From Punica granatum (taxonomy: Eukaryota > Streptophyta > Magnoliopsida > Myrtales > Lythraceae): a stretch of DNA of 64,000 nucleotides. The notes beneath the pieces are model-generated. The model searched no databases and was not told the origin of the DNA. It was given only the letters and a program-made list of their open reading frames with translations. Every line of letters begins with the position of its first letter. Within the stretch, counting starts at the first letter, position 1. The DNA lies in NCBI RefSeq assembly GCF_007655135.1, contig NC_045131.1, positions 4,588,001-4,652,000 of the forward strand, written 5' to 3'. This document shows, in pieces, positions 1-14,100 of this stretch. A program made the translations under genes and the position numbers.

Positions 1-596
1 AAAAAATATATACAAACTAGAGAGAGGACATCGACGACCTTAATTGAGACAGTGGTGGCTGGTATTTGGGGCACCACAACCCTGATCTCTCTCTCCCCCT
101 CTTCTATTTATTTATTTTTCCCGAGTGGTGGTGGCTCTACGTCGGCCACCGCTGCCCAAGCGAGGTCGCCGACAACCTACAGTTGCCCCTCCCAATCTTT
201 TGGCTTCAACCCAAAAAAATAAAAATAAAAATTGAGTGGCAATTTTGGAAAATCAAATGATAGGGCAGGGGCATTTTTACCTTTTGACATAAATATGAAT
301 CACAATCCACATTTATCTCTCGTCAATATGAATTACTCTCTTCATTATTTTATATCTCACCTTATTCCTATTCTATCGACACCAATGGATTTCGAAAATC
401 CTAATCCCAATCCTAGTTCTGATGGTCAAACATGGCCTATGCGGATAGGTTATGCACACAATCTCTTGCAAATTCACGGTTTCTTATCAAATATTCAGAT
501 ATGAGACAGCAACTCTCAACAATAACTATTGATGTAAAGTCGACGAATTTATATTTGGTTATGGTCTGTGCACGCTTGTCATGGGCCTCGCCGACA
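1..596. other. Unduplicated left flank, no gene seen
   Basis: This is single-copy sequence left of the tandem duplication. It has only short open frames with no recognisable domain, no convincing splice structure and no homology to the rest of the window that I can see. A TGGGCC motif sits near 581, just before the duplication edge. Confidence 0.5.
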
Positions 597-1869
597 GTCC
601 AGCCCAGACCAGCGGGACGGACCGTAGCAATGACGGTTCCTCCCTCGTAGGTCCTAATCCAGCATCATGGGAAAAGGAAAATCTTCTAGAAACCCGACCA
701 TCCATGAGAAGGGAAAGTCAACCATCTGTTTCTATGATGTTGAAGAGTTCCAATGAATTTATCACGAAATTAGTTGAAGAGTTCCAATGAATTAATTGAT
801 CACGAAATTAATTTTCCCCTTCCCCCACGAGAACCCATGTTGCGTAGACCAATACACTTTTCTTCTTCCTTCGCTTCAGTTACCGATGAGGGCAGCCATG
901 ATGTAATACAAATTATGTTCTAGAAAGAAATCTTAGTTTCAAAGGGCCAAAGCAACACTCCTAATTGATATATGGTCCCTTCCTTGCTTATTGAGACCAC
1001 TAAGAAAAGGAAAAAAAATGATTATTTTCTATCTTCGTGTAATGCACAATTATCGCAAATTAAGATTTCATCTCGTGAATTTCTATTCATTAATTCATCG
1101 TGTTCGGTTAATATATATAGATGCTTTCCTGGTGAGGAAGAATTGGTAAACCAATCTCTTAGTTTAGTCAGTGTTGGATTGCAACGAATACTCTCCTCGA
1201 GTTCAAAAGGCACCAGAAGCTTCAGCTCATGAAGAATTACGAGGTCGGCAAGTAATTAGACGTCGGAAGAAGAGAAAGAAAATACTCAGGATGGCCATCA
1301 TCCCTCTCTTTCTTTTTCCCTTTTTTGGCTAAATAATTGGGCAAAAACCCAAATAAATTAAAATGTACAAAATGGGGAGTGGAGGCTCCTGTGAGATCGC
1401 CTAGTATAAAGGACTTAGGTCATTAAGAACCGAACACAAAAAGTGAAAATGCAAAGGTAAAAGACAACTCTTCGCGCTAATTAGTCTGCATAACAGTTAC
1501 CTTCCCTGTAAGGATGAACTCCTACGACTTCCCAATCGTTCGCTGTTAATCTTTTTTGGCTTTTTATGGTGGGAAAAGGAATAACTAAATTACTTTTGAA
1601 GACCCTATATAAAAGTTTTGTTAATGGGTAGAGAGAGATGTTCAGTTTTTTAGAAAATCAGTCGTATAACCTTCTATATATGCATGTTTCAATCACACCT
1701 TTTATGGATGAAAGAAAGCAGTATTTGTCAGAGAGCGTGTAGAGTGAGATGTTCAGTTTTTGCGAAAATTAGTCATATGACCTTCTATATATGCATGTTT
1801 TAATCACACCTTTTATGGATCAAAGAAAGCAGTATTTATCAGAGAGGAAAGCAGTATTTATGAGAGAGA

Positions 1870-2040
1870 ATCTAGCGTGCACGCCTTTGTCTAATAATAA
1901 AGAGGTTACGAGTTCGATATTCATGTGGGACTACCCGTAGAGAAGATCTTGTGCGCAAGGGTGATATCAGGTAGGATTATGTCACGAGACACATAAAAAA
2001 TATTATATTTGCCAACAATAAATTATTTTTGTCTGCAATA
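1870..2040 (+). repeat. Dispersed SINE-like repeat
   Basis: The segment has a tRNA B-box-like motif (GGTTACGAGTTCGATA near 1903-1918) followed by a conserved tail around GAAGATCTTGTG and ACACATAAAAAATATT. The unit 2 counterpart lies at about 16905-17040, and a third, partial relative lies at about 39412-39500 outside the duplication. That third copy shows it is a dispersed family. The A-box is weak, so the SINE assignment is tentative. Confidence 0.4.
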
Positions 2041-3972
2041 GATTTTTTTATTTTATTTTGTGTACATACTAAAAACTAAAATGACAAACCCTTATTAGCT
2101 TATAGTATTGTCACATGGTACCACGTATGTATACAAAACTTTTTCCTACCCGTGTCCCTATTTCATTGCAAGCAAGGTGTTCACTTGACCTGTTAGAATT
2201 AGTCGGATAAACTTCAAACATCCCTCGTTATATTGCATATGTATGTAGATATATAGAGATCAACTTCCAACTGTTTCTCGGATAGTCATGAGCCAAAGTC
2301 GAAGGGCAAAAACTTGCGGAAGGGCCCAAGCATGAATCAACAAGCAAAAGGGGGCGGCCGGACCCTCATCTCTTTCCTTTTCTGGGCTGCGCCTCTATTA
2401 ATTAATCCACGGGTGATGGTTTCACAATTTCTGGGTGAACGTAGCTGTCAATTTTAATTACTCAATTAATTAATACGACTTCCCACTCTCCATCGTGCCT
2501 TCCGCTTCGGCAATAGTACACTCGATTAAATGAGTCAGCCTGGGTTTGTAACTGAATTGATTCCGATTATGAAGAAGCAAACATATACAATTGAGATGTG
2601 CAGTGTCCTAACTCGAACCAATCGTCGTCCTTAATTAAGTTTGCATGTCTAATGTCTCCTCATTCCATTCTCATTTCACGCACATATCTTTTATCTTGGC
2701 AACTACAGCTGAATAAATTCGCACGTATCCATCCATGTCATGGCCTGGCCTACGTCGTGTGTCGTATATAATGAGAAAGGAAAGAATAATATGTTTTGTC
2801 GATGAGATAGTCAATACAGACAGATGATGTACATTAATGTGGTGTTGCAGGTACTGCCCCTCCAATTCCAGTTCGTGACCCACGGCCACTGGCAGGTGGC
2901 CTCTAATGAAACTGACATAAAGAGAAATGAATTCTTGGAAATTCAACTCATAATCTCTCTTGGTTATGAGTCGAGGACAAATGCCAATTACATTTAGACC
3001 CATTTCTCTTGATAAAGTGTGTGTGATATATGCGACTGGCATTGGGACCTTCGAAGTGTGACCATTCGGGGGGGCCTGCTTTCTTTCTGATATGCTCAAC
3101 ACATTATAGCTACTTGGCCCGAGGGAAGGGGAATATATAGCATACCAATACCAAGTACGTCAAGGGGTTATTGCGTTTGGAGCTGCACACCATAGTCATC
3201 TATGAGTGCTGGTTATTGATCGAGCCTTATAATGTGGACATAACAAAAGGAAGTGAATCGATATTGGAATGCATCGTACAAAAGTAATTAATTAGACCCG
3301 CCATTCAAGTTGTTGTAAACTCCTAGCTTGCATTGCTGCGAGGAACTTGCAAGGTCTTCCAAGTTCCAATTAAGTGCATATGCATCATGCATGACGCTTC
3401 ATAAACACATGCACACGTTCCAAGTTTGATATAATTAATAATGGCAATATCCTAGCAAGTTCAATATGTATGTGGGAGCCAAATTTCAGTCAAAAGATAG
3501 ATTGGGGCGATTTATTTTGAATGAGAAGAATTAAGACCCGATTATTTTCTCTTTGTTGATTTTACTATTTCGCCATTTTTATTTTGTCAACGAGGGAGAC
3601 GAAACAAAGAACTGCAGGACGACTATTTACTTGCGTCCTGCGTCACGAAAGATTTGCGAATTATGTGACTATTGACTTCCACCGTTTTGCAGATTGAAAA
3701 AATAATAACAATAACAAAGTCGACTACGAAAATTTTCAAAAACTACAGTAATATTCACCTTCGATTTAGAATTATGAAGACGCCGCGGGTTCAATCCCCT
3801 TGTCCTTTTTTTCTTACTTCTTCTCTGTACCCTACTGATTTTCCTCGTGATCGAAAATTTAGTAGTTGGGATAATTTTTTAATATATTTTTTTGGTTGCT
3901 TGATTAAAGCTAACAACATATTCAACTAAATATTGAACAATTGAAATTAATTCTTGATACTAATCATGACAT

Positions 3973-4009
<37 letters not shown>

Positions 4010-5157
4010 TAAAGCAATATAATCATACTAAAAACGCTTCTTAAAAGTAAGATTATATTGCAGAGGGATTGGATGGTGGTGGTGAATCATACCTACTAGG
4101 AAGGTAATATATGTGCGGATTGACTTGTGAATTAGACTCTCACGCTTCCTATAGGCATACATCAGCTTAGTTGCTGTCATTCTAGACTCGATTTACTGTT
4201 TTTTGAGGATATTGTAGGGATTACCATGCCACATCTTTGTAATGCTTAGTTTATCTTTTAATATAATCCGATCTTAGCCCCATAATTTACTCAAAAAAAT
4301 TCATCTTTTTTATATATATATATTATAAGGGAGATTAATAAAAGCTAAATAAAGGTCTCACCTAAAAAATAAATAAATAAAGGGTATATAAATTCTATTG
4401 ACAAGAATTAAATTTAAAACCTTATAAATTATGATTCCAAATCAACGAATTATGCACTACACTGAGCCTTTTTCCTCAAAATATTCTTCTTTACCTGTGC
4501 ACTTAGTATAATTTACTCTCCTAGAAAACATTGCATGAGAATTTTCTTTTTTGCTAATTAAATAAAAAAAATTAGTGGATATTGGAAAAGTAAGATTATT
4601 TATTCGTGGCTCTCGAAATTGGGGCGGCTAGCTTACATTAAATGAAAGCGGTTGTGGGATCAAAAGGCCTATTTATTAATCGAACTTTGCGAATATTTAA
4701 CAATTTTCGAAAGTCAACCTGCCTACATATACATGTCATATTTCAACAGCAAATTATTTACGATCATTTTTGGCTTTGAATCTATGCAAGGAAACAAGGA
4801 AATACACAAAAATTGACGTCACGACGTGTGCTTGTAATGGGAACATGCCATTATTCTCAGAAGCTTGTTCAACACGTCCATAATTCAAATTTACCAATAC
4901 CAGCAGCCCTAAAATCAACAAATAAAATTAATTATGTTCATTCGTATTGCAAATTAATATGAATACCAGCAATTGGATGCTATCATCTACAGCTTGATTG
5001 TCACTAATAACTCCTCTTTTCCGTAAATTTGAAAGAAAAACAGAAATTGGAATTTTCGCTATCATTAATATAAAGTTAAAATGCAAACCATCGTTAGACA
5101 TGACTACATGAATGGCAAGGGGACGATGCAAATATATTAAATTGATTCAAGAATTTA

Positions 5158-5340
5158 GGGCCCGTTTGGTATTAGAAATTTTTTTAACTCTACTCCACTT
5201 ATCTTAAATTCAACAATATAATTATTATTTTTTTATTTTTTTTTAATTTTTAAACCATTCAATTCAATTTTTGATACTAAATTCTCTCAACTATTCATTA
5301 TTTTTTTCACAATTCAACAACACAATATATTTTTTTTTTA
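5158..5340. mobile_element. Truncated MITE-like element in unit 1
   Basis: The insertion begins GGGCCCGTTTGGT and continues with ACTCTACTCCACTTATC and CAATTCAACAACACAAT-type motifs. The same motifs occur, reverse-complemented, in the element at 28135-28437 of unit 2. Unit 2 lacks sequence here, so this is a separate insertion of the same family. No clear target duplication is visible, and the element looks truncated on the right. Confidence 0.5.
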
Positions 5341-5585
5341 TAGTTTTGCAAGCTAATCGTTTATGGGATATAGAGTTTCTTTTTTTATTAGTTCTTTATT
5401 ATTATTTTTTTCTTTGATAATGAGATAAGATGTTTATATATATATAATAATATATAAAATTCACCCAAAAAGATAATATATTAAAATATATTAAAAAGGC
5501 ACCGATTTTTACGTGTTATAAAGGACATAAGAATCTTCTTTTGTACTTATGTAGTTGACTTTGAATACCGGAATCTAAGAAAACA

Positions 5586-7373
5586 TTTTCTTTTGTAGAC
5601 TTAAAACTTAAAAGGAAATCATTTTTGACAAGATTATTGATATTTGAAAAATCGATAAAATTATAAATGTATCCATAAGCTTAGCTGTGTGGTCTGCCAT
5701 TTTTTTTTTTGGGGTCAATAACGGTCATCCAGGCAACAGCAGCAACGGATGTAGGAAGTTCCATTTAAAATTAAATAAATAAAGGTTTCATATTAACTTC
5801 GTCTATTTAAATCAGACAAAGAAAAAAGATATATATATATATAAAAAAAACTGACCGCGACGAAATTTACCAATGAGAATCCAACGAGTTGCTATTCGTC
5901 AATGCATGAACTGTTTTGTTGGGCACGGCACGGGATTTCCACAAATTAAGGAGCGGCCACTCATATTTGAACGTCACCTGAAATTAAATTTAATTAAAGT
6001 CACGCTTTGGTGATTTTGAAAATTCGAAAGATTGATGACCAAATCAATACTGGAAAATGGAATGGCATGGAATAAATGGAATGAGCTTAATAAAATAAAA
6101 TAAAATGAGCTTGCAAGCTCATGGGCTCAATAGACACGGAACTGGCGACAATAGAGACGGGGAATAGGCCCGTCTATACGTGACGGTTTTCTTGTAGCGG
6201 TGAAAAAACAAATGCTGATTTTCAAATTGGCTATATGATGCACGATGGAATGCAATTAAAATCTTGCACTTACATAACAAAATGTTTATATTGTCTTCAT
6301 TTTAAGTTTTGTTGAATTGGTGTAAATGTAAGACAGAGATGAGTCCGGAAGCCATTTATTTTTACCTTCCCGATCTATTTTTACTTAAGGACATTTCAAA
6401 ATCCCCTCTCATCACATGACTTTGTAAATCATTGTATGCACCAAAGGAGAAAATCTGTAGAACTAGATTTCCTAGCCTGGGGTACACTCGGCACGGCGGA
6501 CATGGCTGGATATAATGGTTGGCTTGATAACCCGGCATAGGCATATCAAGTTTGACCCGTCGAGAAAAAGAACTCGATGACGTGACATACTAATTTTGGA
6601 AAAATGCAGTTTGATAATGGCCGGCTTGCAAATCCGGTATAGACACCAGGTTTGATCCATCGGAGAACATGAACTTGATAATGTGCATGCGGCTTATTTT
6701 AGAAACACACAGTTTGATTTGATAAGCACGAGTCCAAAATTAATTGATTGATGGAAACCGGACGATATAGAGCCGTCATTTTAGGGAAGTACGTATTAGC
6801 ATAGATATGAGAAGAAACGTTAGGCATCATTCATGATCTACTTTCACTTAAGACATTTAAAAAACTCTTCTCATCACATAGACTTCGTAAGTCATTGCAT
6901 GCCCCAAAGGAGAAAATCTGTAGAGCTAGATTGCCTAGCCTGGGGCACACTTGGCATGGCGGACGTCGCTGGATATAATGGTTGGCTTGATAATCCGGCA
7001 TAGGCATATCAAGCTCGACCCGCCGAGAAAAAGAACTCGATAATGTGACATACTAATTTTAGAAAAAATGCAGTTTGATAATGACCGGCTTGCAAATCCG
7101 GTATAGACATCAGGCTCGATCCATTGGAGAACAAGAACTTGATAATGCGCACGCGGCGTATTTCAAAAAACACAGTTTGATGAGCATGAGTCTGAAATTA
7201 ATTGATTGACGGACACCTAAACAATTTTTCGCGTGAAAATCTACTAAAAGACACCTAAAGTAGGCCATTCCGAGTCCCCAGTTTAATTACATGCCTCGAG
7301 GTAAGGCTACTTTCTTGTTCTCAATTTATTTAGCAAAAAGGTAAAAAAATAACACATGGAATTGACCCAGACA
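5586..7373. repeat. 1.8-kb block present only in unit 1
   Basis: Unit 2 passes directly from AAGAAAACA to GAGAGATCAAC (about 26955-26970), while unit 1 has 1.79 kb between the matching points. The block holds a large direct repeat (6377-6757 and 6836-7213), each copy containing two ~100-bp modules. It also holds a 14-bp perfect palindrome (GAGCTTGCAAGCTC near 6108) and a possible degenerate CACTA-type end near 6185-6200 (the complement reads CGCTACAAGAAAA). I cannot tell from one comparison whether it was inserted in unit 1 or deleted from unit 2. Confidence 0.7.
6514..7181. repeat. Four ~102-bp modules in A-B spacer A'-B' order
   Basis: Modules lie at 6514-6616 (A), 6617-6718 (B), 6977-7079 (A') and 7080-7181 (B'). 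Each starts near AAT(G/A), runs through a GGCTTG...CCGG(C/T)ATAG core and ends in CAGTTTGAT. A and A' carry a 7-bp inverted repeat, CTTGATA...TATCAAG, that B and B' do not keep. A to A' spacing is 463 bp, so a 100-bp tandem duplication came first and the pair was then duplicated with its flank. I do not recognise the family. Confidence 0.75.
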
Positions 7374-7990
7374 CATAGAGGGATCAACAATTCTCAAATT
7401 GCTATGATGACAAGAAACTGAAAAAACAAAGAAGAAAAATCGAGAAAGAGGGTTTGATAAAGTGGCAATTTGGGGAGAATCAAGGGTAAGAATTGATATG
7501 ATCTAGGATATTACGGGGAATCTTTTATATTTATGTAATGTTGATTATTATGTAATATTATGTTTATATATTGATTGTAATCTTAATTTATAAATGAGAA
7601 TAATCTCTACACAATTATGTATGTAAGTTTTGTACAAATTCTCTATATTTTTTAGCAATCATCCTCGCTTAAAATTAAAAATTATATTCAATTATCACTA
7701 ACAGGATATATTGACCATATAATTTAGTTATTCATTTTTCTTTACTAAATTCATATACCCCGTTTTAACCGGAAAAAAAAGAGGGAAATCGCTTGACATA
7801 ATAACCGTAAAATGGTTCTAGAAAGAATTCAGGACTTTGAATTAAAAGGAAAAAAAATGAGAAAAGATAAAAATACAAAAAGAGAAAATCAACTTTGACA
7901 CTTAAAAAAATAAATTAAAAAAGGAAACCAGCGACCGTTCCCGCTTCTTCAAGGAACACACACACACGCATATACACACCCTACTTCCTA

Positions 7991-7997
7991 TATAAAA
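7991..7997 (+). promoter_or_regulatory. Probable TATA box of PDR copy 1
   Basis: TATAAAA lies 196 bp upstream of the start codon, followed by a pyrimidine-rich leader. The same element stands at the matching place before copy 2. Confidence 0.65.
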
Positions 7998-8192
7998 GCC
8001 TCACCTTTCTTTTCCTTAATTCACTCTCATTTTTCCCCCTCACAACCTTAGCCCAAAGACAACATCAAACTGTGTTCTTGTTCGTTCATTCGTTTTCATT
8101 TTTTTTTTTTTTCATTTTCTTTACATTTCTGGGTTTTTCAAAGAGGAAGGAAACGGCCTTAACACGCTGCGAGAGCCAGAGAGGTCCCGGTC

Positions 8193-11100
8193 ATGGAGGG
8201 TGGGGACATATACAGGGCAAGCAACAGCCTGCGAAGGGCGAGCAGCACCTCCTCTGTATGGAGGAGCGGCGGGATGGACGCATTCTCGCGGTCCTCGATG
8301 GACGACGACGATGAGGAGGCCCTCAAATGGGCCGCCCTCGAGAAGCTCCCAACCTTCGACCGCCTCAGGAAGGGGATCCTCACGGCCTCCCATGGGGCCG
8401 GTAATGAGATCGACATCCACCACCTGGGGATCCATGAGCGGCGCACCCTCATCGAGCGGCTCATCAGGGTCGCCGAGGAGGATAATGAACGATTCCTGCT
8501 GAAGCTCAAGGACCGTATCGACCGGTGAGATCATCTTTCGATCCCAACTCATCTTCCAGAAGTGCTAGCTGATGCATATGGTTGGAAGGATCACGTTAAC
8601 TCGTGTATACTACATGCATATGCGATTTCTCTATTTTCTAGTGACGGACGGTGAATTAACGGAAGGAAAAATAAATAAATAAATAAAACGTTAAAAAATG
8701 ACATGATCCCTTAAAATAGGAGAGCTCATGGTCCCACTTTAGTTTAGCTAGTTTTTAGCTTAAGGTTACCGGTGGATTTTACCGTTAAAAAAAAAAAAGT
8801 GTTTGTGCTCTTACCGGCTTTTTACGCTCCGTTGTTCTAAGACAACTGTTCTATGTTCTGATAAGACATGTAAACATAGTGCTGATTATGATTACGAGCT
8901 TTAATGATGTTTAGTTTTGATCCTTAATATCGATTTGTAATGTTTTTCTGGTGAATCTGCGTCTCCAGAGTTGGGATTGATCTTCCTACTATCGAAGTCA
9001 GATACGAACATCTGAGCGTGGAGGCAGAGGCCCATGTCGGAGGCAGAGCTCTGCCCACTTTCATCAATTTCACCTTTAATATAGTTGAGGTATGGAAAGC
9101 ATGAATATGTTTCTGAAATGCGATAACATCAGTGATCATGTCCTCGGGCTTGGTGTCATTAGAATTACGATGGCTAATTCCATTTTCGTGAATGCATTGT
9201 GGTTCCAGGGATTCTTGAATTTCTTGCACATACTTCCCAGTAAGAAGAAGCACATATCAATCCTTCAGGATGTTAGTGGAATCATCAAACCTTGCAGGTG
9301 GATAAAAACTTTCAATGAAAATGTTTGATCTTAAATTCAGCTAAATATATAATAGAAAATTTGTTTTTATGATCTATCTATGGATTCATTAGACGTTATC
9401 TGCCTCTAATTGTGCAGAATGACCCTGCTACTGGGTCCTCCTAGTTCAGGAAAGACGACTCTCTTGTTGGCTATGGCCGGGAAGCTTGACAAAGAATTAA
9501 AGGTTAACTATTATCTACTATACTTCAACTACTCATTGTATTCTGATATCTAGAACAACGAAACGGCATAGTTTTCGCGCTTTTGTGAATCGAAAAAGTC
9601 AAATGAGTTAAGTTGCATGAAGACGTCGGGGCATGTCGGTTTCATCTGATATTGGGAATGAAGTCCAGCAAATGGCTCTCTTTCAAACGCAAAGAGTAGA
9701 ACAAGGAAAATAAAGTGTAAAATGATCAAAACTGCGCATATTATTATTGCTCATTCTAAATGTGAATGATTTTGTGTTGCTCAGACTAGTGGAAGGGTGA
9801 CATACAACGGGCATGGGCTGAACGAGTTTGTGCCCCAAAGAACAGCTGCTTATATCAGCCAACACGACCTCCATATTGGAGAGATGACTGTCAGAGAGAC
9901 TCTCGCCTTCTCAGCTCGATGTCAAGGTGTCGGGACCCGATATGGTTGGTTTCGTCCTGCTTCGCTGTTATAATTTTCTTGCGGACGATGAAAATCCTGA
10001 TTTTCTCAATCTTGCTTCTTTGGCCATTGCAGATATGTTGGCAGAGTTGTCGAGGAGGGAGAAGGCAGCAAATATAAAACCCGACCCTGACGTCGACATC
10101 TACATGAAGGTATGCACTTATTTGTTGAAATCTCGAAAAAGAAATTATATGATTTTGTTCAATAGATACGTTGTCTGTAATTTTGGTTTCTATATCCAGC
10201 GTAGTCATAATTTTCTATGTCCAATCTCACAGGCAGCAGCAACAGGAGGCCAAGAGGCCAATGTGGTTACAGATTACGTGCTTAAGGTAACTTTCTGAGA
10301 ATTGACATCAATGTTTCTTCCTGCCAGGCCGACTTAAACGAAAACGACTAAATTGTTTTCCGCACCATTTGGATTTTTCTGTTTGCAGATTTTAGGATTA
10401 GAGGTATGTGCAGATACTATGGTAGGAGATGAAATGCTGCGGGGTATTTCCGGTGGGCAAAGGAAGCGTGTTACCACAGGTAAGAATCGAACAAACAAGA
10501 AAACTAGTTCCAGTTGCTGTCGAGCTTTTATACTACATAGTATAACACTTCTCCGGTCTTTTGCAGGCGAAATGCTTGTCGGACCAGCAAAGGTGCTGCT
10601 TATGGATGAGATCTCAACTGGGCTCGACAGCTCTACGACTTACCAGATCGTGAACTCTCTCAAACAGATCGTTCACATCCTCCAGGGGACTGCTGTCATA
10701 TCTCTGCTCCAGCCCGCTCCCGAAACTTACGATCTGTTCGATGATATTATCCTGATATCAGATGGTCAGATAGTGTATCAGGGTCCACGGGAACTGGTCC
10801 TAGAGTTCTTCGAGTCCATGGGATTCCAGTGCCCTGAGAGAAAAGGAGTCGCCGATTTCTTGCAGGAAGTAAGCTAAGACGCCCCTTTCACTTGTCTCTC
10901 TAGCTATAAAGGCGCAGAATGATTAAACCATGATTCTTATATGCTCTGCTTTTGATTTAAATAGGTGACATCCAGGAAGGATCAGCAGCAGTATTGGGCC
11001 CGAAGGGACGAGCCTTACAGTTTTGTTACGGTTCGAGAATTTGCTGAGGCATTTCAATCGTTCCATGTTGGAAGAAAGGTTGGGGATGAGCTGGCAACTC

Positions 11101-14100
11101 CGTTCGACCGAAGCAAGTGCCACCCCGCTGCTCTGATGACCCAAAATTATGGTATCGAGAAGAAAGAACTCTTGAAGGCTAACATCTCAAGAGAGTACTT
11201 GCTCATGAAGAGGAACTCATTTGTTTACGTCTTCAAGCTTGTCCAAGTAAGAAACAAGTCGAAGATCTCGTTTATTTATTACGTCCCTCGAGAAGCTGGT
11301 GGATGAAAATGTGATATCATGTTCAATGACGACTTATTTGGCTTCTGCTTCCTGTTTCTTAGCTTGCGATTATGGCTTTCATTTCAATGACGCTCTTCTT
11401 GAGGACTAACATGCACCGAGATACTGTAACCAACGGAGGGGTTTATACCGGAGCACTGTTCTTCACAGTCGTTATGATTATGTTCAACGGCATGTCTGAG
11501 CTCTCAATGACAATCGCAAAGCTTCCTGTCTTCTACAAGCAAAGGGATCTACTCTTCTACCCAGCATGGTCTTACGCTCTCCCGACATGGATCCTAAAGA
11601 TCCCCATTACGTTAGTGGAAGTGGGTGTATGGGTTTTCATTACTTACTATGTGATCGGGTTCGATCCTAATGTAGGAAGGTGAGGAAGTACAAACAATTT
11701 CAGCTCTAATTGGCACTCTCTCTCTTTTGTCTTCTGTTGAAAGAAATTATATGAAAATGCGTACATGTCTTATTTTCAGGTTGTTTAAGCAGTACCTTCT
11801 TCTAATACTCGTCAATCAGATGGCTTCGGCACTGTTCCGATTAATTGGCGCGGTGGGAAGGAACATGATTGTTGCAAACACGTTTGGTTCATTTGCTTTG
11901 CTCACTCTCTTTGCACTGGGTGGAGTAGTCCTCTCACGAGGTAATGGCAAACCCACATAATTCTTATGCCATCAAAACCGAACTTCTTCCTAAAATTCGG
12001 CCCTCAACTTTTCTACCTCAATTTGTAACAACAGAGCAAGTGAAGAAATGGTGGATATGGGGCTACTGGGCATCACCTTTGATGTACGGGCAAAATGCGA
12101 TTGTTGTGAACGAGTTCTTGGGGAAGAGTTGGAGCCATGTTAGTCTAGTTCTTCTCTTTTCACTTATTCTTTTCTGCGTAAAATGATATGACTAATCGGG
12201 TGATATCGTTGGTATCTGTCATATTCCTTAGATACCTCCGAACACAATGGAACCACTTGGAATCCAAGTCCTAAAAGCCCGCGGCTTCTTCACTGATGCG
12301 TATTGGTACTGGATTGGAGTTGGGGCTTTGTTCGGATTTGTGATACTTTTCAATTTTGGATTCTCGATAGCTCTGGCTTATCTTAACCGTAAGTAATCTC
12401 GTTGGGTTTCTCCTATTTCGGTAGTACTACTTAGTGAAAATCTCTGGCAATTAAATATGCACACAAAATTTTGCAGCATTTGGAAAATCACAGACAGTTA
12501 AATCAGACGATAATGAGGAAACCGCTGGAGGAGCCATCGAACTGTCAGTTCCAGGAGGTGGATCTAGTCACAGACGGGGATCAGGTTCGATGCCACATTT
12601 GCTTTCCTTGCACATCCATTGACGAATAGAACTTCGCAATTTTTCTTATCAGGGATTAGTATTTTTAATTGCAGAAAATGGGGAGATTAGGAGGGGAAGC
12701 AGACATTCGTCGAGGATTTCATCTAATAGGCCGGCTTTCAATACTAACGGGAGAAGAGGAATGGTTCTTCCGTTCGAGCAGCACTCGTTAACCTTCGATG
12801 AGATTAAATACTCTGTCGATATGCCAGAGGTATGCTAGACCACAGTGCCCCGGATTAAGTATATGTTTAACTCTGGCCCGAATCGGTCTTCGAGTCATGG
12901 GAAAAGAAGAATGACTTTTTAGAAGCAGTACCAGAATCGTAAACTTATTTCTTTCCGTGGAATCTCTGTGCAGGAAATGAGGAGTCAGGGTGTTATGGAG
13001 GACAAGCTGGTGCTCCTCAAGGGAGTGAGCGGCGCTTTCAGGCCAGGAGTTCTCACGGCCCTTATGGGCGTCAGTGGTGCCGGTAAGACTACTCTTATGG
13101 ATGTCTTGGCCGGAAGAAAGACTGGAGGATACATAGAGGGCAACATCACAATTTCCGGGTATCCGAAAAAGCAGGAAACTTTCGCTCGGATTGCGGGTTA
13201 CTGTGAGCAGAATGATATCCACTCTCCTCATGTGACAGTGTATGAGTCCCTGCTTTACTCTGCCTGGCTTCGTCTTCCACCCGACGTCAACAGCGACACC
13301 CGAAAGGTTCATACTTATTGCCAGAACCTGATTTAGTTTAAACTGTCTTTCCATTGGGGTGACAAATGGTGAGAAAGTACTAGTACTAATACCAGATTGA
13401 ATTTTGGGTTATTGCAGATGTTTATCGAGGAAGTGATGGAACTTGTGGAGCTCAAACCATTGAGAAACGCACTGGTTGGCTTACCCGGAGTGAACGGCCT
13501 CTCCACGGAACAACGGAAGAGGCTTACCATAGCAGTTGAATTGGTGGCAAACCCATCTATAATCTTCATGGATGAGCCCACATCAGGACTTGATGCCAGA
13601 GCTGCTGCCATCGTAATGAGAACTGTCAGAAACACTGTGGACACGGGGAGAACTGTCGTCTGCACGATCCATCAGCCAAGTATCGATATCTTTGAAGCCT
13701 TTGATGAGGTAACAACTGGCAGCATATCTCCATTTCTGGCGGATTATAGAGAATAAACCTTGTGCGACGAATTATTCCATCTAATTGGACTTTATATGGA
13801 ATTGCAGCTTTTCTTGATGAAGCGAGGAGGGGAAGAAATATACGTTGGTCCATTGGGTCGTAACTCTAGTCAATTGATACAGTACTTCGAGGTAGGAATA
13901 TATCATCAACCTAAAACCAACCAAAAAGAAAAAGTCGTTCAATTCTGAGATCGGTGCTGAATCATTCTCGTGTTCATTTTGATGTATCAGGGAATTGAAG
14001 GGGTTAGCCAGATTAAAGACGGATATAACCCGGCGACATGGATGCTTGAAGTGACGACTAATGCACAAGAGATGGCTCTGGGAGTCGACTTTGCTGATTT

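Larger units (their letters stand above)
597..7990. other. Upstream spacer of PDR copy 1
   Basis: This is 7.4 kb of AT-rich noncoding DNA shared with unit 2. It contains an SINE-like dispersed repeat (about 1870-2040), an (AT)n tract (3977-4005), a truncated MITE-like element (5158-5340) and the unit-1-only block with a 4-copy module (about 5586-7373). Open frames here, such as 2671-3102 on the minus strand, are not preserved in the unit 2 copy, so I do not call them genes. A W-box core TTGAC lies at 7894-7898. Confidence 0.6.

Noticed and set aside
2671..3102. 143-codon minus-strand open frame
   Set aside because: The matching place in unit 2 is shortened by a deletion and keeps only 88 codons with a different end; no domain, no codon bias.
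3780..3806. tRNA-like GCGGGTTCAATCCCC motif (also near 19282)
   Set aside because: Only a T-arm-like motif; no acceptor stem, D arm or anticodon arm fits around it.
6180..6200. Possible CACTA transposon end (complement CGCTACAAGAAAA)
   Set aside because: One end only, with a changed base in CACTA; no partner end and no target duplication found.
8121..8552. Long minus-strand frames opposite PDR exon 1
   Set aside because: Shadow of the GC-rich first exon; the same shadow appears opposite copy 2. No independent support.
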